Numbered from the stretch's first letter, positions 42,903 to 52,037 are shown. The stretch is DNA of 64,000 nucleotides from GCA-2748575 sp965222725 (GCA_965222725.1 OZ244969.1:5828001-5892000), one strand, 5' to 3'. The notes: a model not told the origin generated them from the sequence alone. Translations and numbers: made by a program.

Positions 42903-43682
42903 TTATAAATCTCCAAACATGACCGCAGTCAGCACGAAATCCAATCCCAAAACCGCCAGCGACGCATACACCACCGTGCGGGTGGTGGAGCGACTGATAC
43001 CTTCAGAGGTGGGCACCGTGTCATAACCCTGGAATACGGCGATCCAGGTAACCGCAATGCCGAACACGATACTCTTGATCACGCCGTTCATGACATCTTC
43101 GCCGAACTCAACGGAGTCCTGCATATTGGACCAGAAGGAGCCACTGTAAACCCCCAGCCAGTCCACGCCCACCAGTTGAGCGCCCCAGATACCCACGGTA
43201 GAAAAAATCAAAGCCAGCAACGGCAGACAGATAAAGCCTGCCCATAAACGGGGGGATACGATCCGGCGCAGGGGATCCACACCGATCATTTCCATACTGG
43301 CCAGCTGCTCTGTGGCCTTCATCAAACCGATTTCCGCCGTTAACGCCGACCCGGCTCTGCCGGCAAACAATAGTGCGGATACCACCGGCCCCAGTTCCCG
43401 CAACAGGGTCAGGGAAACCAGCTGGCCCAAGGCCTGCTCGCTGCCGTAACGGGTGAGTATGTTATAGCCCTGTAGCGCCAGCACCATGCCGATAAAAATG
43501 CCGGATACCACGATAATAATGAGGGAAAGCACCCCGACCGAGTAAATCTGCCGTACCAGCAGTGGAAAATGACTGATGCGGGGCCAGGCCCACAGGGCAT
43601 GAAACATGAAAATACCGGAAGCCCCAAAGGTTTCCAGAAACTGGACGCCCCGGGAACCAAGGCGACGGACACGCTCTATCAT
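42903..43682 (-). CDS. mlaE: MlaE, permease subunit of the phospholipid transporter
   Basis: Integral membrane permease of the MlaFEDB ABC transporter, which moves phospholipid between inner membrane and periplasmic carrier. The 259 residues have about five to six membrane segments and the family blocks FIGMVLALQGYNILTRYGSEQALGQLVSLTLLRELGPVVSALLFAGRAGSALTAEIGLMKATEQL and LEMIGVDPLRR-like EMIGVDPLRRIVSPRLWAG. It overlaps mlaF by 4 nt. Confidence 0.96.
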   Translation of the reverse strand: MIERVRRLGSRGVQFLETFGASGIFMFHALWAWPRISHFPLLVRQIYSVGVLSLIIIVVSGIFIGMVLALQGYNILTRYGSEQALGQLVSLTLLRELGPVVSALLFAGRAGSALTAEIGLMKATEQLASMEMIGVDPLRRIVSPRLWAGFICLPLLALIFSTVGIWGAQLVGVDWLGVYSGSFWSNMQDSVEFGEDVMNGVIKSIVFGIAVTWIAVFQGYDTVPTSEGISRSTTRTVVYASLAVLGLDFVLTAVMFGDL

Positions 43683-44509
43683 TGTCTGCCTCCTGCCGCC
43701 AGATCCGGTTTGATCAGGTCATCCTGCAGTTTGCGGGCAGGATAATGAAAAGGCACCGGACCGTCCGGCAAGCCCTGCATAAACTGTTTTACCCGCGGCA
43801 GATCGGAATTCATCACCTCATCCGGCGCACCGGAACCCACCACTTCGCCATCAGACACCAGGTAAATGTAATCAGCAATGCTGGCTGTTTCCTGCACATC
43901 ATGGGAAACCACAATGGACGTGTGGCCGAGGGCATCATTCAACAGGCGAATCAGCTGTACCAACACCCCCATGGCAATAGGGTCCTGGCCGGCGAAAGGT
44001 TCATCGTACATCAGCAGTTCCGGATCCAGCGCGATAGCCCTGGCCAGTGCCGCACGCCGCGCCATACCGCCGGACAGTTCACTGGGCATCAGATCACGAG
44101 CACCACGCAGGCCCACCGCCTGCAGTTTCATCAGCACCAGATCCCGGATGATGTCTTCAGACAGCTGGGTATGCACCCGCAAGGGGAACGCCACGTTTTC
44201 ATAAACACTCAGATCGGTAAACAGGGCACCGCTCTGAAACAGCACACCCATACGCGCACGCAGCGCAAACAACTGCTTGCGCCCCAGTTCGGGAACGTTC
44301 TGGCCATCGACCCAGATCTCCCCTGCATCCGGTTTGAGCTGGCCACCGATCAGCCGCAGCAATGTGGTTTTACCCGTACCGCTGGGGCCCATGATGGCGG
44401 TGATCTTTCCCCTGGGAATAGCGAGATCGATATTATTAAAGATGGCGCGATCGCCCCGATAGAAGGTTAATCCTTTAACCTCTATAAAATTTTCTTCGTT
44501 TCTGGCCAT
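43679..44509 (-). CDS. mlaF: MlaF, ATPase subunit of the phospholipid transporter
   Basis: ABC ATPase powering Mla transport. The 276 residues contain Walker A GPSGTGKTT, the Q-loop region LFQSGALFTDLSVYENVAFPLR, the signature LSGGMARRAALARAIA, Walker B LLMYDEPFAGQDP and the H-loop IVVSHDVQE. First gene of the minus-strand run mlaF-E-D-B-ibaG-murA-hisG-D-C, with its own promoter facing the caxA/kds/lpt operon. Confidence 0.96.
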   Translation of the reverse strand: MARNEENFIEVKGLTFYRGDRAIFNNIDLAIPRGKITAIMGPSGTGKTTLLRLIGGQLKPDAGEIWVDGQNVPELGRKQLFALRARMGVLFQSGALFTDLSVYENVAFPLRVHTQLSEDIIRDLVLMKLQAVGLRGARDLMPSELSGGMARRAALARAIALDPELLMYDEPFAGQDPIAMGVLVQLIRLLNDALGHTSIVVSHDVQETASIADYIYLVSDGEVVGSGAPDEVMNSDLPRVKQFMQGLPDGPVPFHYPARKLQDDLIKPDLAAGGRQ

Positions 44510-44547
44510 GCAAACAGCTCTACCGGCGAGTTCTGATTCAACGGCGC

Positions 44548-44576
44548 ACTATAATGAGGTTACCTGTACTTTGCAA
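44548..44576 (-). promoter_or_regulatory. Sigma70 promoter of mlaF
   Basis: TTGCAA (44571-44576) and TATAGT (44548-44553) on the minus strand with a 17-bp spacer, 39 bp before the mlaF ATG. Confidence 0.65.
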
Positions 44577-44613
44577 TAAACCGGCAATTTCCCACTTAAT
44601 GCCTGCATAAAGT

Positions 44614-44641
44614 CTTCAAATCGCCAATTGGCGGGATGAAG
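44614..44641. promoter_or_regulatory. 28-bp interrupted palindrome between divergent mla and caxA/kds/lpt promoters
   Basis: A perfect 12-bp core CGCCAATTGGCG (44622-44633) is flanked three bases out by CTTCA (44614-44618) and TGAAG (44637-44641), symmetric about the same centre. It ends 2 bp before the -35 of the plus-strand promoter, an activator-type position. No binding protein can be named. Confidence 0.55.
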
Positions 44642-44643
44642 TG

Positions 44644-44672
44644 TTACCTATTCAGACTGAGACGGGTACAAT
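44644..44672 (+). promoter_or_regulatory. Probable promoter of the caxA-kds-lpt operon
   Basis: TTACCT (44644-44649) and TACAAT (44667-44672) with a 17-bp spacer; weak -35, good -10, about 90 bp before the first ATG. Confidence 0.45.
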
Positions 44673-44764
44673 ACGTTCCCCTTTAAGCCTTGATTTACAA
44701 CGATTTCAGGGCCCGTTTTTGAAGATCACATACCAATCACACACCAAGGGTTATTCAGGTATCT

Positions 44765-45736
44765 ATGCTTCTGGCGATTGCAGCAATCATTGTAGGACTG
44801 GCCTTGCTGGTCTGGAGTGCCGACAAGTTTGTGGACGGCTCCGTAGGACTGGCAGAAAACCTGGGAATGTCCAAGGTCATGATCGGCCTGACCATCGTGT
44901 CCCTGGGGACTTCCGCGCCGGAGATATTTGTGTCCATTACCGCCGCGCTCTCTCAGGCCTCGGAACTGGCGTTGGGGAACGCCATCGGTTCCAATATTGC
45001 CAATGTGGGGCTGGTGCTCGGCGTTACCGCACTGGTAGCAGCTCTGCCGGTAAAACAGGGCCTGTTGAAGCAGGACCTGCCTGCCCTGCTGGCGGTAACC
45101 GCCATCTGCTGCTTTCTGCTGATGGATCTGGTGCTGGACTGGTCAGATGGTCTGGCACTGCTGGTGCTGCTGGTTTTTCTGATGAGCCTGATGTTCCGCT
45201 ATAAAAAAGAACACCCGGAAGAGGTGCTGGAAGGCGGTGAATCGCTGGATGAAGTCATTCCGGACTACAACGCCAAAGAATCCATTACGGCGTTTTTGAT
45301 TGGCCTGGTGGTGCTGGTGATCAGTTCCCGCATGCTGGTGTGGGGGGCTGTGGATGTTGCCACCGCCCTGGGGGTCAGCGAAGTGGTGATCGGTCTGACC
45401 ATTGTGGCTATCGGCACCAGCCTGCCGGAAATGGCAGCATCGGTCACCAGCGCCCTGCGCAACCACCACGACATTGCCCTGGGGAACGTGATCGGTTCCA
45501 ACATTCTCAACCTGCTGGCGGTGTTATCCGTCGCTGCGGTTATTCACCCCATTGAACTGACCCGGGATACTTTTATCAATGATTACGGTGCCATGGTGCT
45601 TTTTACCGTGGCCATTGCCGTCTTCGTACTGGTACCCAAGAAAACCAAACAGATATCCAAAGCAGAAGGTATCATTCTGCTGGCAGGCTACATTGGTTAT
45701 ATGTACCTGCTGTACCTGAGATCCACCGGAGCATAA
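44765..45736 (+). CDS. Calcium/sodium antiporter (YrbG/CaCA family)
   Basis: Inner-membrane cation/Ca2+ exchanger. The 323 residues form two inverted-repeat halves of about five membrane segments each, with paired signatures: GTSAPEIFVSI and GNAIGSNIANVG in the first, GTSLPEMAASVTS and GNVIGSNILNL in the second. An acidic cytoplasmic loop (KEHPEEVLEGGESLDEV) joins them. Called yrbG in E. coli, where it likewise precedes kdsD. The transported ions are inferred from the family. Confidence 0.92.
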   Translation: MLLAIAAIIVGLALLVWSADKFVDGSVGLAENLGMSKVMIGLTIVSLGTSAPEIFVSITAALSQASELALGNAIGSNIANVGLVLGVTALVAALPVKQGLLKQDLPALLAVTAICCFLLMDLVLDWSDGLALLVLLVFLMSLMFRYKKEHPEEVLEGGESLDEVIPDYNAKESITAFLIGLVVLVISSRMLVWGAVDVATALGVSEVVIGLTIVAIGTSLPEMAASVTSALRNHHDIALGNVIGSNILNLLAVLSVAAVIHPIELTRDTFINDYGAMVLFTVAIAVFVLVPKKTKQISKAEGIILLAGYIGYMYLLYLRSTGA

Positions 45737-45748
45737 AGAGAATCACCC

Positions 45749-46723
45749 ATGCCTTCAGAATTTGATTTCAAAGCCGCCGGACAACGCGTTGTCGATATTG
45801 AAGTTCAGGCAACCAAAGCGCTGCTGGAACGCATCAACGAAGACTTTGCCCGAGCCTGCCAGCTGATACTGCAATGCAAGGGCCGCGTGATCGTGACCGG
45901 TATGGGCAAGTCCGGCCATATCGGCAACAAGATTGCTGCCACCCTGGCCAGTACCGGTACACCGGCATTTTTTGTTCATCCGGGAGAAGCCAGCCACGGC
46001 GACCTGGGCATGATTACCGGCGACGACGCCGTCATTGCCATTTCCAATTCCGGCAACACGGAAGAAGTGGTTACCATTCTGCCGCTGATCAAACGCAAGG
46101 GCGCCAAACTGATCAGTATGACCGGTAACCCCGCCTCGGAACTGGCCCGCCAGGCTGATGCCAATCTGGACGTAGCCGTAAGCCAGGAAGCCTGCCCCCT
46201 GAACCTGGCTCCCACCGCCAGCACCACCGCCACCCTGGTGATGGGCGATGCTCTTGCCGTTGCCCTGCTGGAAGCCCGCGGCTTTACCGCAGACGATTTT
46301 GCCCTGTCCCATCCCGGTGGCAGCCTGGGCCGCCGTTTACTGCTGCTGGTGGAAAATATCATGCACACAGGCCCGGCCCTACCCGTGGTAAAGAGCGGCA
46401 CCCTGCTGAGCGAAGCCCTGCTGGAAATGAGTCGCAAGGGTCTGGGCATGACCTGTATCACAGATGACACCGGCAAACTGGCCGGGTTGTTCACAGACGG
46501 TGACCTGCGCCGCGCTCTGGATCATGATGTGAACGTGAAAAGCACACCTATTGATCAGGTAATGTCGAAGAGATGCAAAACAGTGACCCCCCACATGCTG
46601 GCAGTGGAAGCGCTGAAACTGATGGAAGACAACGCCATTAACGGTGTGATCGTGGTGGACGACAACAACAAACCCGTTGGCGCCCTGAACATGCATGACC
46701 TGCTGAAAGCCGGAGTAATGTAA
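45749..46723 (+). CDS. kdsD: Arabinose-5-phosphate isomerase KdsD
   Basis: Converts ribulose-5-phosphate to arabinose-5-phosphate, the precursor of the LPS inner-core sugar Kdo. The 324 residues contain an N-terminal SIS sugar isomerase domain (VTGMGKSGHIGNKIAATLASTGTPAFFVHPGEASHGDLGMI) and two C-terminal CBS domains (about 205-320). Length and order (caxA-kdsD-kdsC) match E. coli. It shares one base with kdsC (TAATG). Confidence 0.96.
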   Translation: MPSEFDFKAAGQRVVDIEVQATKALLERINEDFARACQLILQCKGRVIVTGMGKSGHIGNKIAATLASTGTPAFFVHPGEASHGDLGMITGDDAVIAISNSGNTEEVVTILPLIKRKGAKLISMTGNPASELARQADANLDVAVSQEACPLNLAPTASTTATLVMGDALAVALLEARGFTADDFALSHPGGSLGRRLLLLVENIMHTGPALPVVKSGTLLSEALLEMSRKGLGMTCITDDTGKLAGLFTDGDLRRALDHDVNVKSTPIDQVMSKRCKTVTPHMLAVEALKLMEDNAINGVIVVDDNNKPVGALNMHDLLKAGVM

Positions 46724-47244
46724 TGACCCCGAGAGACAAAGCCCGCCAGGTAAAAATTGCCGTGTTTGACGTGGACGGTGTCATGACCGATGGCCGCCTG
46801 TACTACACCAGCAAAGGCGATGAGATCAAAGCCTTCAATGTTAAAGATGGCCTGGGCATTAAACTGTTGCAGCGTCACGGCATCAAAACGGCCATTATCA
46901 CCGGGCGCAACTCGGAACTGGTGAACCGACGCGCACGGGAGCTGGGATTCGACTACCTTTATCAGGGAAGAGAAGACAAGATTACCGCCCTGAAAGAGCT
47001 GCTCAAGGATATTGGCATGACCCTGAATGACGTAGGCTATATGGGCGACGACCTGCCCGATCTGGCGGCCATTCGCCACAGCGTGTTCGGCGCCACTGTG
47101 CACGATGCCACCGCCATGGTGCTGGAAAACGCTGACTGGATCAGCAGCAAACAAGGTGGCGAAGGCGCCGTCAGGGAATTCTGCGAATTTATCCTGGATG
47201 CCCAGGGCCACCTGCAGACTTACCATAACAGCTGCCTGGACTGA
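46723..47244 (+). CDS. kdsC: Kdo-8-phosphate phosphatase KdsC
   Basis: HAD-family phosphatase releasing Kdo for LPS. The 173 residues carry the HAD motifs FDVDGVMTDG (nucleophile and acid/base Asp), ITGRNSELV, the lysine in REDKITAL and MGDDLPDLAAI. No cap domain, as in tetrameric KdsC. Sits directly between kdsD and lptC. Confidence 0.96.
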   Translation: MTPRDKARQVKIAVFDVDGVMTDGRLYYTSKGDEIKAFNVKDGLGIKLLQRHGIKTAIITGRNSELVNRRARELGFDYLYQGREDKITALKELLKDIGMTLNDVGYMGDDLPDLAAIRHSVFGATVHDATAMVLENADWISSKQGGEGAVREFCEFILDAQGHLQTYHNSCLD

Positions 47245-47255
47245 ACGGAGACACT

Positions 47256-47867
47256 GTGGATCAACGCCGCCTGATACTGCTGGGTGCCCTGTTACTGGCC
47301 GTGATCGCTGCCGGTATTCACTGGTACGACAACACCGGCAACCGGGTGCTGAGTGTGCAGGAAAAAGCCCGCCAATTCGCCCCGGAATCCATCGTCTCCG
47401 GCTTTGCCCAAACCACATTTTCCCCCACCGGCATCCGCCAGTATCACCTCAAGGCTGAACGCGTTACCCACTACTCTGCCCAGTCGGCGGCAGAAATGCT
47501 GCGCCCGGATATTCTCTTCTACCGGGATGAATCGCTGCCGGATCAGGCGGTACCAACGGACACCATAGACTGGCAGGCCAGCGCCGCCACGGGAATATTC
47601 CATGAAGAAGGTGACACGTTAAAACTGAGTGGTAACGTGCAGGTAGAAAAACCCCTGCGTGACAGTGAAACTTTGAATTTTGAGACGGAATCCCTGACCA
47701 TAAAACCACGGGAAGAAGTGGCATCCACGGATGACCCGGTCACGGTCCGGCAGGCACTCCATGTTACCCGGGCCACCGGCCTTCATATCGATATCGCCGC
47801 AGGGCAAGTGCAACTGCTTTCACAGGTGAGAAGCCAATATGTACCAGCCAATACACCGCCACAATAA
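47256..47867 (+). CDS. lptC: LPS export protein LptC
   Basis: Bitopic inner-membrane protein that receives LPS from LptB2FG and passes it to LptA. The 203 residues have an N-terminal membrane segment (LILLGALLLAVIAAGIHW) and a periplasmic beta-jellyroll. The start is GTG 47256 with GGAG upstream. Sequence conservation in this family is low; identification rests on topology, LptC-like motifs (YHLKAERVTHYSAQSAAEMLRPDILFY, GNVQVEKP) and context. It overlaps lptA by 29 nt. Confidence 0.9.
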   Translation: MDQRRLILLGALLLAVIAAGIHWYDNTGNRVLSVQEKARQFAPESIVSGFAQTTFSPTGIRQYHLKAERVTHYSAQSAAEMLRPDILFYRDESLPDQAVPTDTIDWQASAATGIFHEEGDTLKLSGNVQVEKPLRDSETLNFETESLTIKPREEVASTDDPVTVRQALHVTRATGLHIDIAAGQVQLLSQVRSQYVPANTPPQ

Positions 47868-48561
47868 ATCGACTGGTTTCGGAGCAAACCTGTTTTCCGT
47901 GCTGGCCATTCTGTTGCTGACGGGTGTGGCGCCACTGAGTCACGCCCTGGAAAGCGATCGCTTTCAGCCCATAGACGTAGCCGCCGACAGCGCCATACTG
48001 GACGACAAGGCCGGCAAAGCCATTTATCGCGGCAATGTGGAACTTACCCAGGGCTCTCTGAAAATCAATGCGGACCAACTGACCATTGAAGCCGGCGCTC
48101 AGGGCAAAGTGGAAAAGGTAATCGCCACCGGCGACCTGGCCCGCTTTGAGCAGATACCCAACGAGAACGACAAGCCCATCGAAGCCCGCGCCAATACGGT
48201 GGAATATTACGTGGCCAGCGAAAAGGTGGTACTGATTGAAAATGCCCGTGTCGTGCAGAACAACAACCTGTTTGAGGGCAACATTATTGAATACGATATC
48301 AAAGCCCAGAAGCTGCAGGCCCACGGCAAGACACTGACCGCTGAAGGGGAAAACCAGGAGCAACCCGGCAGGGTAAAAATGGTACTGCAGCCGCAAACGG
48401 AAACCGATAACAACCCGAATGCTGAAAGCCCTGCCGACGATGCAGCACCCCGGGAGCCTGCAACCGACACCGGGGCCCTGCCGGATGCCGCACTGCCGGA
48501 CACCGCACCGCAGAGCACCACGCCCAACACAACCGAAGAAGTACCCCAGCACAATGAGTAG
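47839..48561 (+). CDS. lptA: LPS transport periplasmic bridge protein LptA
   Basis: Periplasmic protein forming the LPS bridge to the outer membrane. A signal sequence (FSVLAILLLTGVAPLSHALE) precedes the OstA-like jellyroll: QPIDVAADSAILDDKAGKAIYRGNVELTQGSLKINADQLTIE, then VEYYVASEKVVLIENARVVQNNNLFEGNIIEYDI. A Pro/Ala/Thr-rich tail of about 60 residues after residue 180 is disordered and longer than in E. coli LptA (240 versus 185 residues). It overlaps lptB by 8 nt. Confidence 0.93.
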   Translation: MYQPIHRHNKSTGFGANLFSVLAILLLTGVAPLSHALESDRFQPIDVAADSAILDDKAGKAIYRGNVELTQGSLKINADQLTIEAGAQGKVEKVIATGDLARFEQIPNENDKPIEARANTVEYYVASEKVVLIENARVVQNNNLFEGNIIEYDIKAQKLQAHGKTLTAEGENQEQPGRVKMVLQPQTETDNNPNAESPADDAAPREPATDTGALPDAALPDTAPQSTTPNTTEEVPQHNE

Positions 48562-49279
48562 ACTGACAGCCACCCACCTGGCAAAAAGTTATAAAAGCCG
48601 TCGTGTCGTTGAAGATGTGTCCGTGTCTATCGACAGCGGCCAGATTGTGGGTCTGCTCGGCCCCAACGGGGCCGGTAAAACCACCTGTTTTTACATGATA
48701 GTCGGCATCATTCCCCAGGATAAGGGCACCATCACCATTGATGATAACGACATCACCCACCTGCCCATGCACGGGCGCGCATCCAAAGGCATTGGCTACC
48801 TGCCGCAGGAAGCCTCGATCTTTCGCAAGCTCAAGGTGAAGGAAAACATTCTCGCCATTCTGGAAACCCGCAAGGATCTGAACCGACAGCAGCGCAAAGA
48901 CAAACTGGAACAACTACTGAACGAATTTCATGTTACCCATATCGCCGATTCCCTGGGCATGGCGTTGTCGGGCGGAGAGCGACGGCGGGTGGAAATCGCC
49001 CGGGCGCTGGCCACTGACCCGGCCTTTATTCTGCTGGACGAACCCTTTGCCGGGGTTGATCCGATTTCCGTGAACGACATCAAACAGATTATCACTCACC
49101 TGAAAAACCGTGGCCTGGGCGTGTTAATTACTGACCATAACGTACGCGACACCCTGGATATCTGCGAAAAGGCGTTTATCGTCAGTGAAGGTCATATCAT
49201 CGCTGAAGGCACGTCAGCACAAATTCTGGAAAATGAAAAGGTAAAAGAGGTCTATCTTGGCCATCAATTTAAGCTTTGA
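48554..49279 (+). CDS. lptB: LPS export ATPase LptB
   Basis: ABC ATPase of the LptB2FG extractor. From ATG 48554 it has 241 residues, the same as E. coli LptB. Walker A GPNGAGKTT, the Q-loop/coupling part GYLPQEASIFRKLKVKENI, signature LSGGERRRVEIARALA, Walker B FILLDEPFAGVDP and H-loop ITDHNVRDT are all intact. LptF/LptG are not in the window. Confidence 0.97.
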   Translation: MSRLTATHLAKSYKSRRVVEDVSVSIDSGQIVGLLGPNGAGKTTCFYMIVGIIPQDKGTITIDDNDITHLPMHGRASKGIGYLPQEASIFRKLKVKENILAILETRKDLNRQQRKDKLEQLLNEFHVTHIADSLGMALSGGERRRVEIARALATDPAFILLDEPFAGVDPISVNDIKQIITHLKNRGLGVLITDHNVRDTLDICEKAFIVSEGHIIAEGTSAQILENEKVKEVYLGHQFKL

Positions 49280-49356
49280 TCCCACCAAATCTTACCTATA
49301 ATAAAATTAAGGCATGTAAATTGCTTTAACGCGCCACTCGCAATAGAATTGAAAAC

Positions 49357-49384
49357 TTCACTCTACTCAGGGAACGCTTATAAC
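49357..49384 (+). promoter_or_regulatory. Possible sigma70 promoter of rpoN
   Basis: TTCACT (49357-49362) and TATAAC (49379-49384), 16-bp spacer, in the 214-bp lptB-rpoN gap. The rest of the gap shows no other element. Confidence 0.35.
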
Positions 49385-49493
49385 TGTTTGATATAGCTAA
49401 CGAATCGAACACTACGCAAGGCCAGTACGGATGGTGCTATACCGTTAACAGACAGGGCAAAACCAACCATCCAAGAGCGAATTTAAGGACTCC

Positions 49494-51182
49494 ATGAAAC
49501 CAACCTTACAGCTTAAAATCGGTCAACACCTGACGATGACTCCCCAGCTCCAGCAGGCCATCCGCCTGTTGCAGCTATCATCGCTGGATTTGCAGTCCGA
49601 AGTTCAGGAAGCCCTGGACGCCAACCCTATGCTGGAGGTGGACGACAGTCCCGACACGGATTCCGGAAACAATCAGGATAAAACCGAATCCAGCCAGAAA
49701 AAAGAGGCCGAAGACAGCTACAACAACGATCAGGTTGTCGATTTCTCCTCCAGCAGCGACAGCTCCAGTTCTTCTGACCTGCAAAGCAAATCCAATGAAG
49801 ATTCCTCGGTGGATCTGTCCACCCATCAGGACCTGCCGGAGGATCTGCCGGTAGACAGCAACTGGGACGACCTGTATCAGGAAGCGAGCTACACCTCCTC
49901 ATCCTCCCGCGGTGGCGAAGAGGATGACTACGACCTGGAAGGCCGTAACAGCGAACAGGAAACCCTCTACGACCAGCTGATGTGGCAACTGAACCTGTCC
50001 ACAATGTCGGCCATGGACAACGCCATTGCCATCGCCATTATCGAATCTATCGATGAGCGGGGTTACCTCACCACCTCGCCGGAAGAAATTCGCGAAAGCC
50101 TGCTGGCCCAGTCAGAAATTGTTTCTGATCTGTTCCGCCACCAGGACGAAGAACTGATTGCACTGGGTATTGATCCCCGCCAGGCACTGGGCAGAGATCC
50201 TGATGACGAACATTACGACACGGAAAATGCCGACCCGGACGCGGACTGGCACGACATCAGCGTCGCTGAAGTGAACGCTGTATTACACCGGGTGCAACAG
50301 TTCGACCCTCCGGGTGTGGCGGCCCGTGACCTTCGCGAATGTTTGTTGATTCAACTCAAGCAACTGCCGGCAGATACCCTGTATCGTGAAGAAGCGATCA
50401 AGGTAGTGGGCCAGTTTATCGAACAGCTGGGATCCAGGGATTTCACCTCCATCATGCGCAAGGGCAAGCTCAGTGAATCCCAGCTGAAAGAAGCCATCAA
50501 GCTGATTCAGACCCTGAACCCCTACCCCGGCTCCCATGTGGATTCCGATCGCACCGAATACGTAGTGCCTGATGTGATTGTTACCAAGGAAAAAGGCCGC
50601 TGGAAAGTGGAGCTGAATCCGGAAGCCACACCCAGGTTAAAGGTAAACAACAGTTATGCATCGTTGATTCAGCGGGCCGATTCCAGCAGCGATAACACCT
50701 TTCTGAAGAACAACCTTCAGGAGGCACGCTGGTTTATCAAAAGTCTGCTCAGCAGAAACGAGACGTTACTCAAAGTTGCCACTAAAATTGTTGAATACCA
50801 GATCGACTTTTTTGAGCAGGGCGAGGAATTCATGAAGCCCCTGGTGCTGCACGATATTGCAGAAGCTGTGGAAATGCACGAATCCACGATATCCAGGGTC
50901 ACTACCCAGAAATACATGCACACCCCCCGGGGTATTTTTGAACTGAAATATTTTTTCTCCAGCCATGTGAGCACCGGCTCTGGCGGAGAATGCTCGTCTA
51001 CTGCGATTCGCGCCATGATCAAGAAGCTGATTGCCGGCGAAGAGCCCAGGAAACCCCTCAGTGACAGCAAGATTGCCAAACTGCTGGAAGAACAGGACAT
51101 TAAGGTGGCCCGCCGTACTATTGCCAAGTACCGCGAAGCCATGAACATACCTCCTTCCAACGAGCGGAAGAGACTGGTATAA
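49494..51182 (+). CDS. rpoN: RNA polymerase sigma-54 factor RpoN
   Basis: Sigma factor for promoters that need AAA activators (nitrogen, motility and related genes). Region I (MKPTLQLKIGQHLTMTPQLQQAIRLLQLSSLDL) and the C-terminal RpoN box ARRTIAKYRE (539-548), which reads the -24 element, are intact. At 562 residues it is longer than usual (about 480-500): region II (about 50-155) is expanded, very acidic and serine-rich (FSSSSDSSSSSD near 84-95), and a second acidic insert lies near 215-260. Followed by hpf-ptsN-rapZ-ptsO as in most gammaproteobacteria. Confidence 0.97.
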   Translation: MKPTLQLKIGQHLTMTPQLQQAIRLLQLSSLDLQSEVQEALDANPMLEVDDSPDTDSGNNQDKTESSQKKEAEDSYNNDQVVDFSSSSDSSSSSDLQSKSNEDSSVDLSTHQDLPEDLPVDSNWDDLYQEASYTSSSSRGGEEDDYDLEGRNSEQETLYDQLMWQLNLSTMSAMDNAIAIAIIESIDERGYLTTSPEEIRESLLAQSEIVSDLFRHQDEELIALGIDPRQALGRDPDDEHYDTENADPDADWHDISVAEVNAVLHRVQQFDPPGVAARDLRECLLIQLKQLPADTLYREEAIKVVGQFIEQLGSRDFTSIMRKGKLSESQLKEAIKLIQTLNPYPGSHVDSDRTEYVVPDVIVTKEKGRWKVELNPEATPRLKVNNSYASLIQRADSSSDNTFLKNNLQEARWFIKSLLSRNETLLKVATKIVEYQIDFFEQGEEFMKPLVLHDIAEAVEMHESTISRVTTQKYMHTPRGIFELKYFFSSHVSTGSGGECSSTAIRAMIKKLIAGEEPRKPLSDSKIAKLLEEQDIKVARRTIAKYREAMNIPPSNERKRLV

Positions 51183-51252
51183 ATTAAGCAAGGATATGGG
51201 CACAACGATCCGCGCATCGTTGTATCAACCACAACCACGTAAGGAGTGGATT

Positions 51253-51558
51253 ATGCAAGTGAATATCAGTGGACACCATGTCGATGTGACCGAAGCCTTG
51301 AAAGACTATACCACTGAAAAACTAACCAAACTGGAGCGCCACGCCGCCGATATCATCAGTATCAATGCCATCCTGAGTGTACAGAAAACACGCCAAATTG
51401 CAGAAGCCACCATCCACGTCAAAGGTGCCGACCTGTTCGCCAACGCCGAATCCGAAGACATGTACGCAGCCATCGATGCCCTGTCCGACAAACTTGATCG
51501 CCAGGTGATCAAGCACAAGGAGAAAACCCAGAGCCGTAAACAGGGATCTGCTCGCTAA
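51253..51558 (+). CDS. hpf: Short ribosome hibernation promoting factor HPF
   Basis: Binds the 30S decoding region and promotes 100S dimers in stationary phase. From ATG 51253 (AAGGAG upstream) it has 101 residues, the short gammaproteobacterial form lacking the C-terminal dimerisation domain. Core: MQVNISGHHVDVTEALKDYTTEKLTKLERHAADI, AEATIHVKGADLFANAESEDMYAAIDALSDKLDRQVIKHKEK. Confidence 0.95.
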   Translation: MQVNISGHHVDVTEALKDYTTEKLTKLERHAADIISINAILSVQKTRQIAEATIHVKGADLFANAESEDMYAAIDALSDKLDRQVIKHKEKTQSRKQGSAR

Positions 51559-51578
51559 ACCTTAAGAGTTTTCATCTC

Positions 51579-52037
51579 ATGGATGTAGCCAACATCATCA
51601 CGCCGGAGCGCACCTTCACAGATGTTGAAGGTACCAGCAAAAAGCGTGTTCTTGAAAATGCTGCTGGGCTTATTGCCCAGCAGGCTCCCGAGTTCACTGC
51701 CAATGAACTGTTTGACAACCTCATTACCCGGGAACGGCTGGGCAGTACCGCTATCGGCAAAGGTGTAGCCATTCCCCACTGCCGTGCCAGGCACTGCAGT
51801 CACACCATAGGTGCGCTCTTTAAACTTCAGGAAGCCGTGGATTTTGATGCCATGGACAATGAACCCGTTGATCTGATGTTTGTGCTGCTGGTGCCGGAAG
51901 AGGCCACCGAAGAGCACTTGCAGTTGCTGAGCCAGATCGCACAGCGATTCTCGGACGAGAACGTGCGGGATTCCATGCGCAGCGCCCCCAGCAAGGAATC
52001 TTTTTTCAGGGAATTCCTCGGCAGCACCGCCAATTAA
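51579..52037 (+). CDS. ptsN: Nitrogen-PTS enzyme IIA PtsN
   Basis: Output protein of the nitrogen-related phosphotransferase system; it is phosphorylated by NPr (ptsO, same cluster) and regulates potassium, nitrogen and envelope functions. The 152 residues show the EIIA fold with the phosphorylated histidine H67 in GVAIPHCRA and VDLMFVLLVPEEATEEHLQLLSQIA. Starts 20 bp after hpf. Confidence 0.96.
   Translation: MDVANIITPERTFTDVEGTSKKRVLENAAGLIAQQAPEFTANELFDNLITRERLGSTAIGKGVAIPHCRARHCSHTIGALFKLQEAVDFDAMDNEPVDLMFVLLVPEEATEEHLQLLSQIAQRFSDENVRDSMRSAPSKESFFREFLGSTAN

Noticed and set aside
47764..48913. Long antisense frames opposite lptA/lptB and others such as 43682-44470, 40514-41704
   Set aside because: They are reading-frame shadows of well-identified genes with no recognisable protein features.
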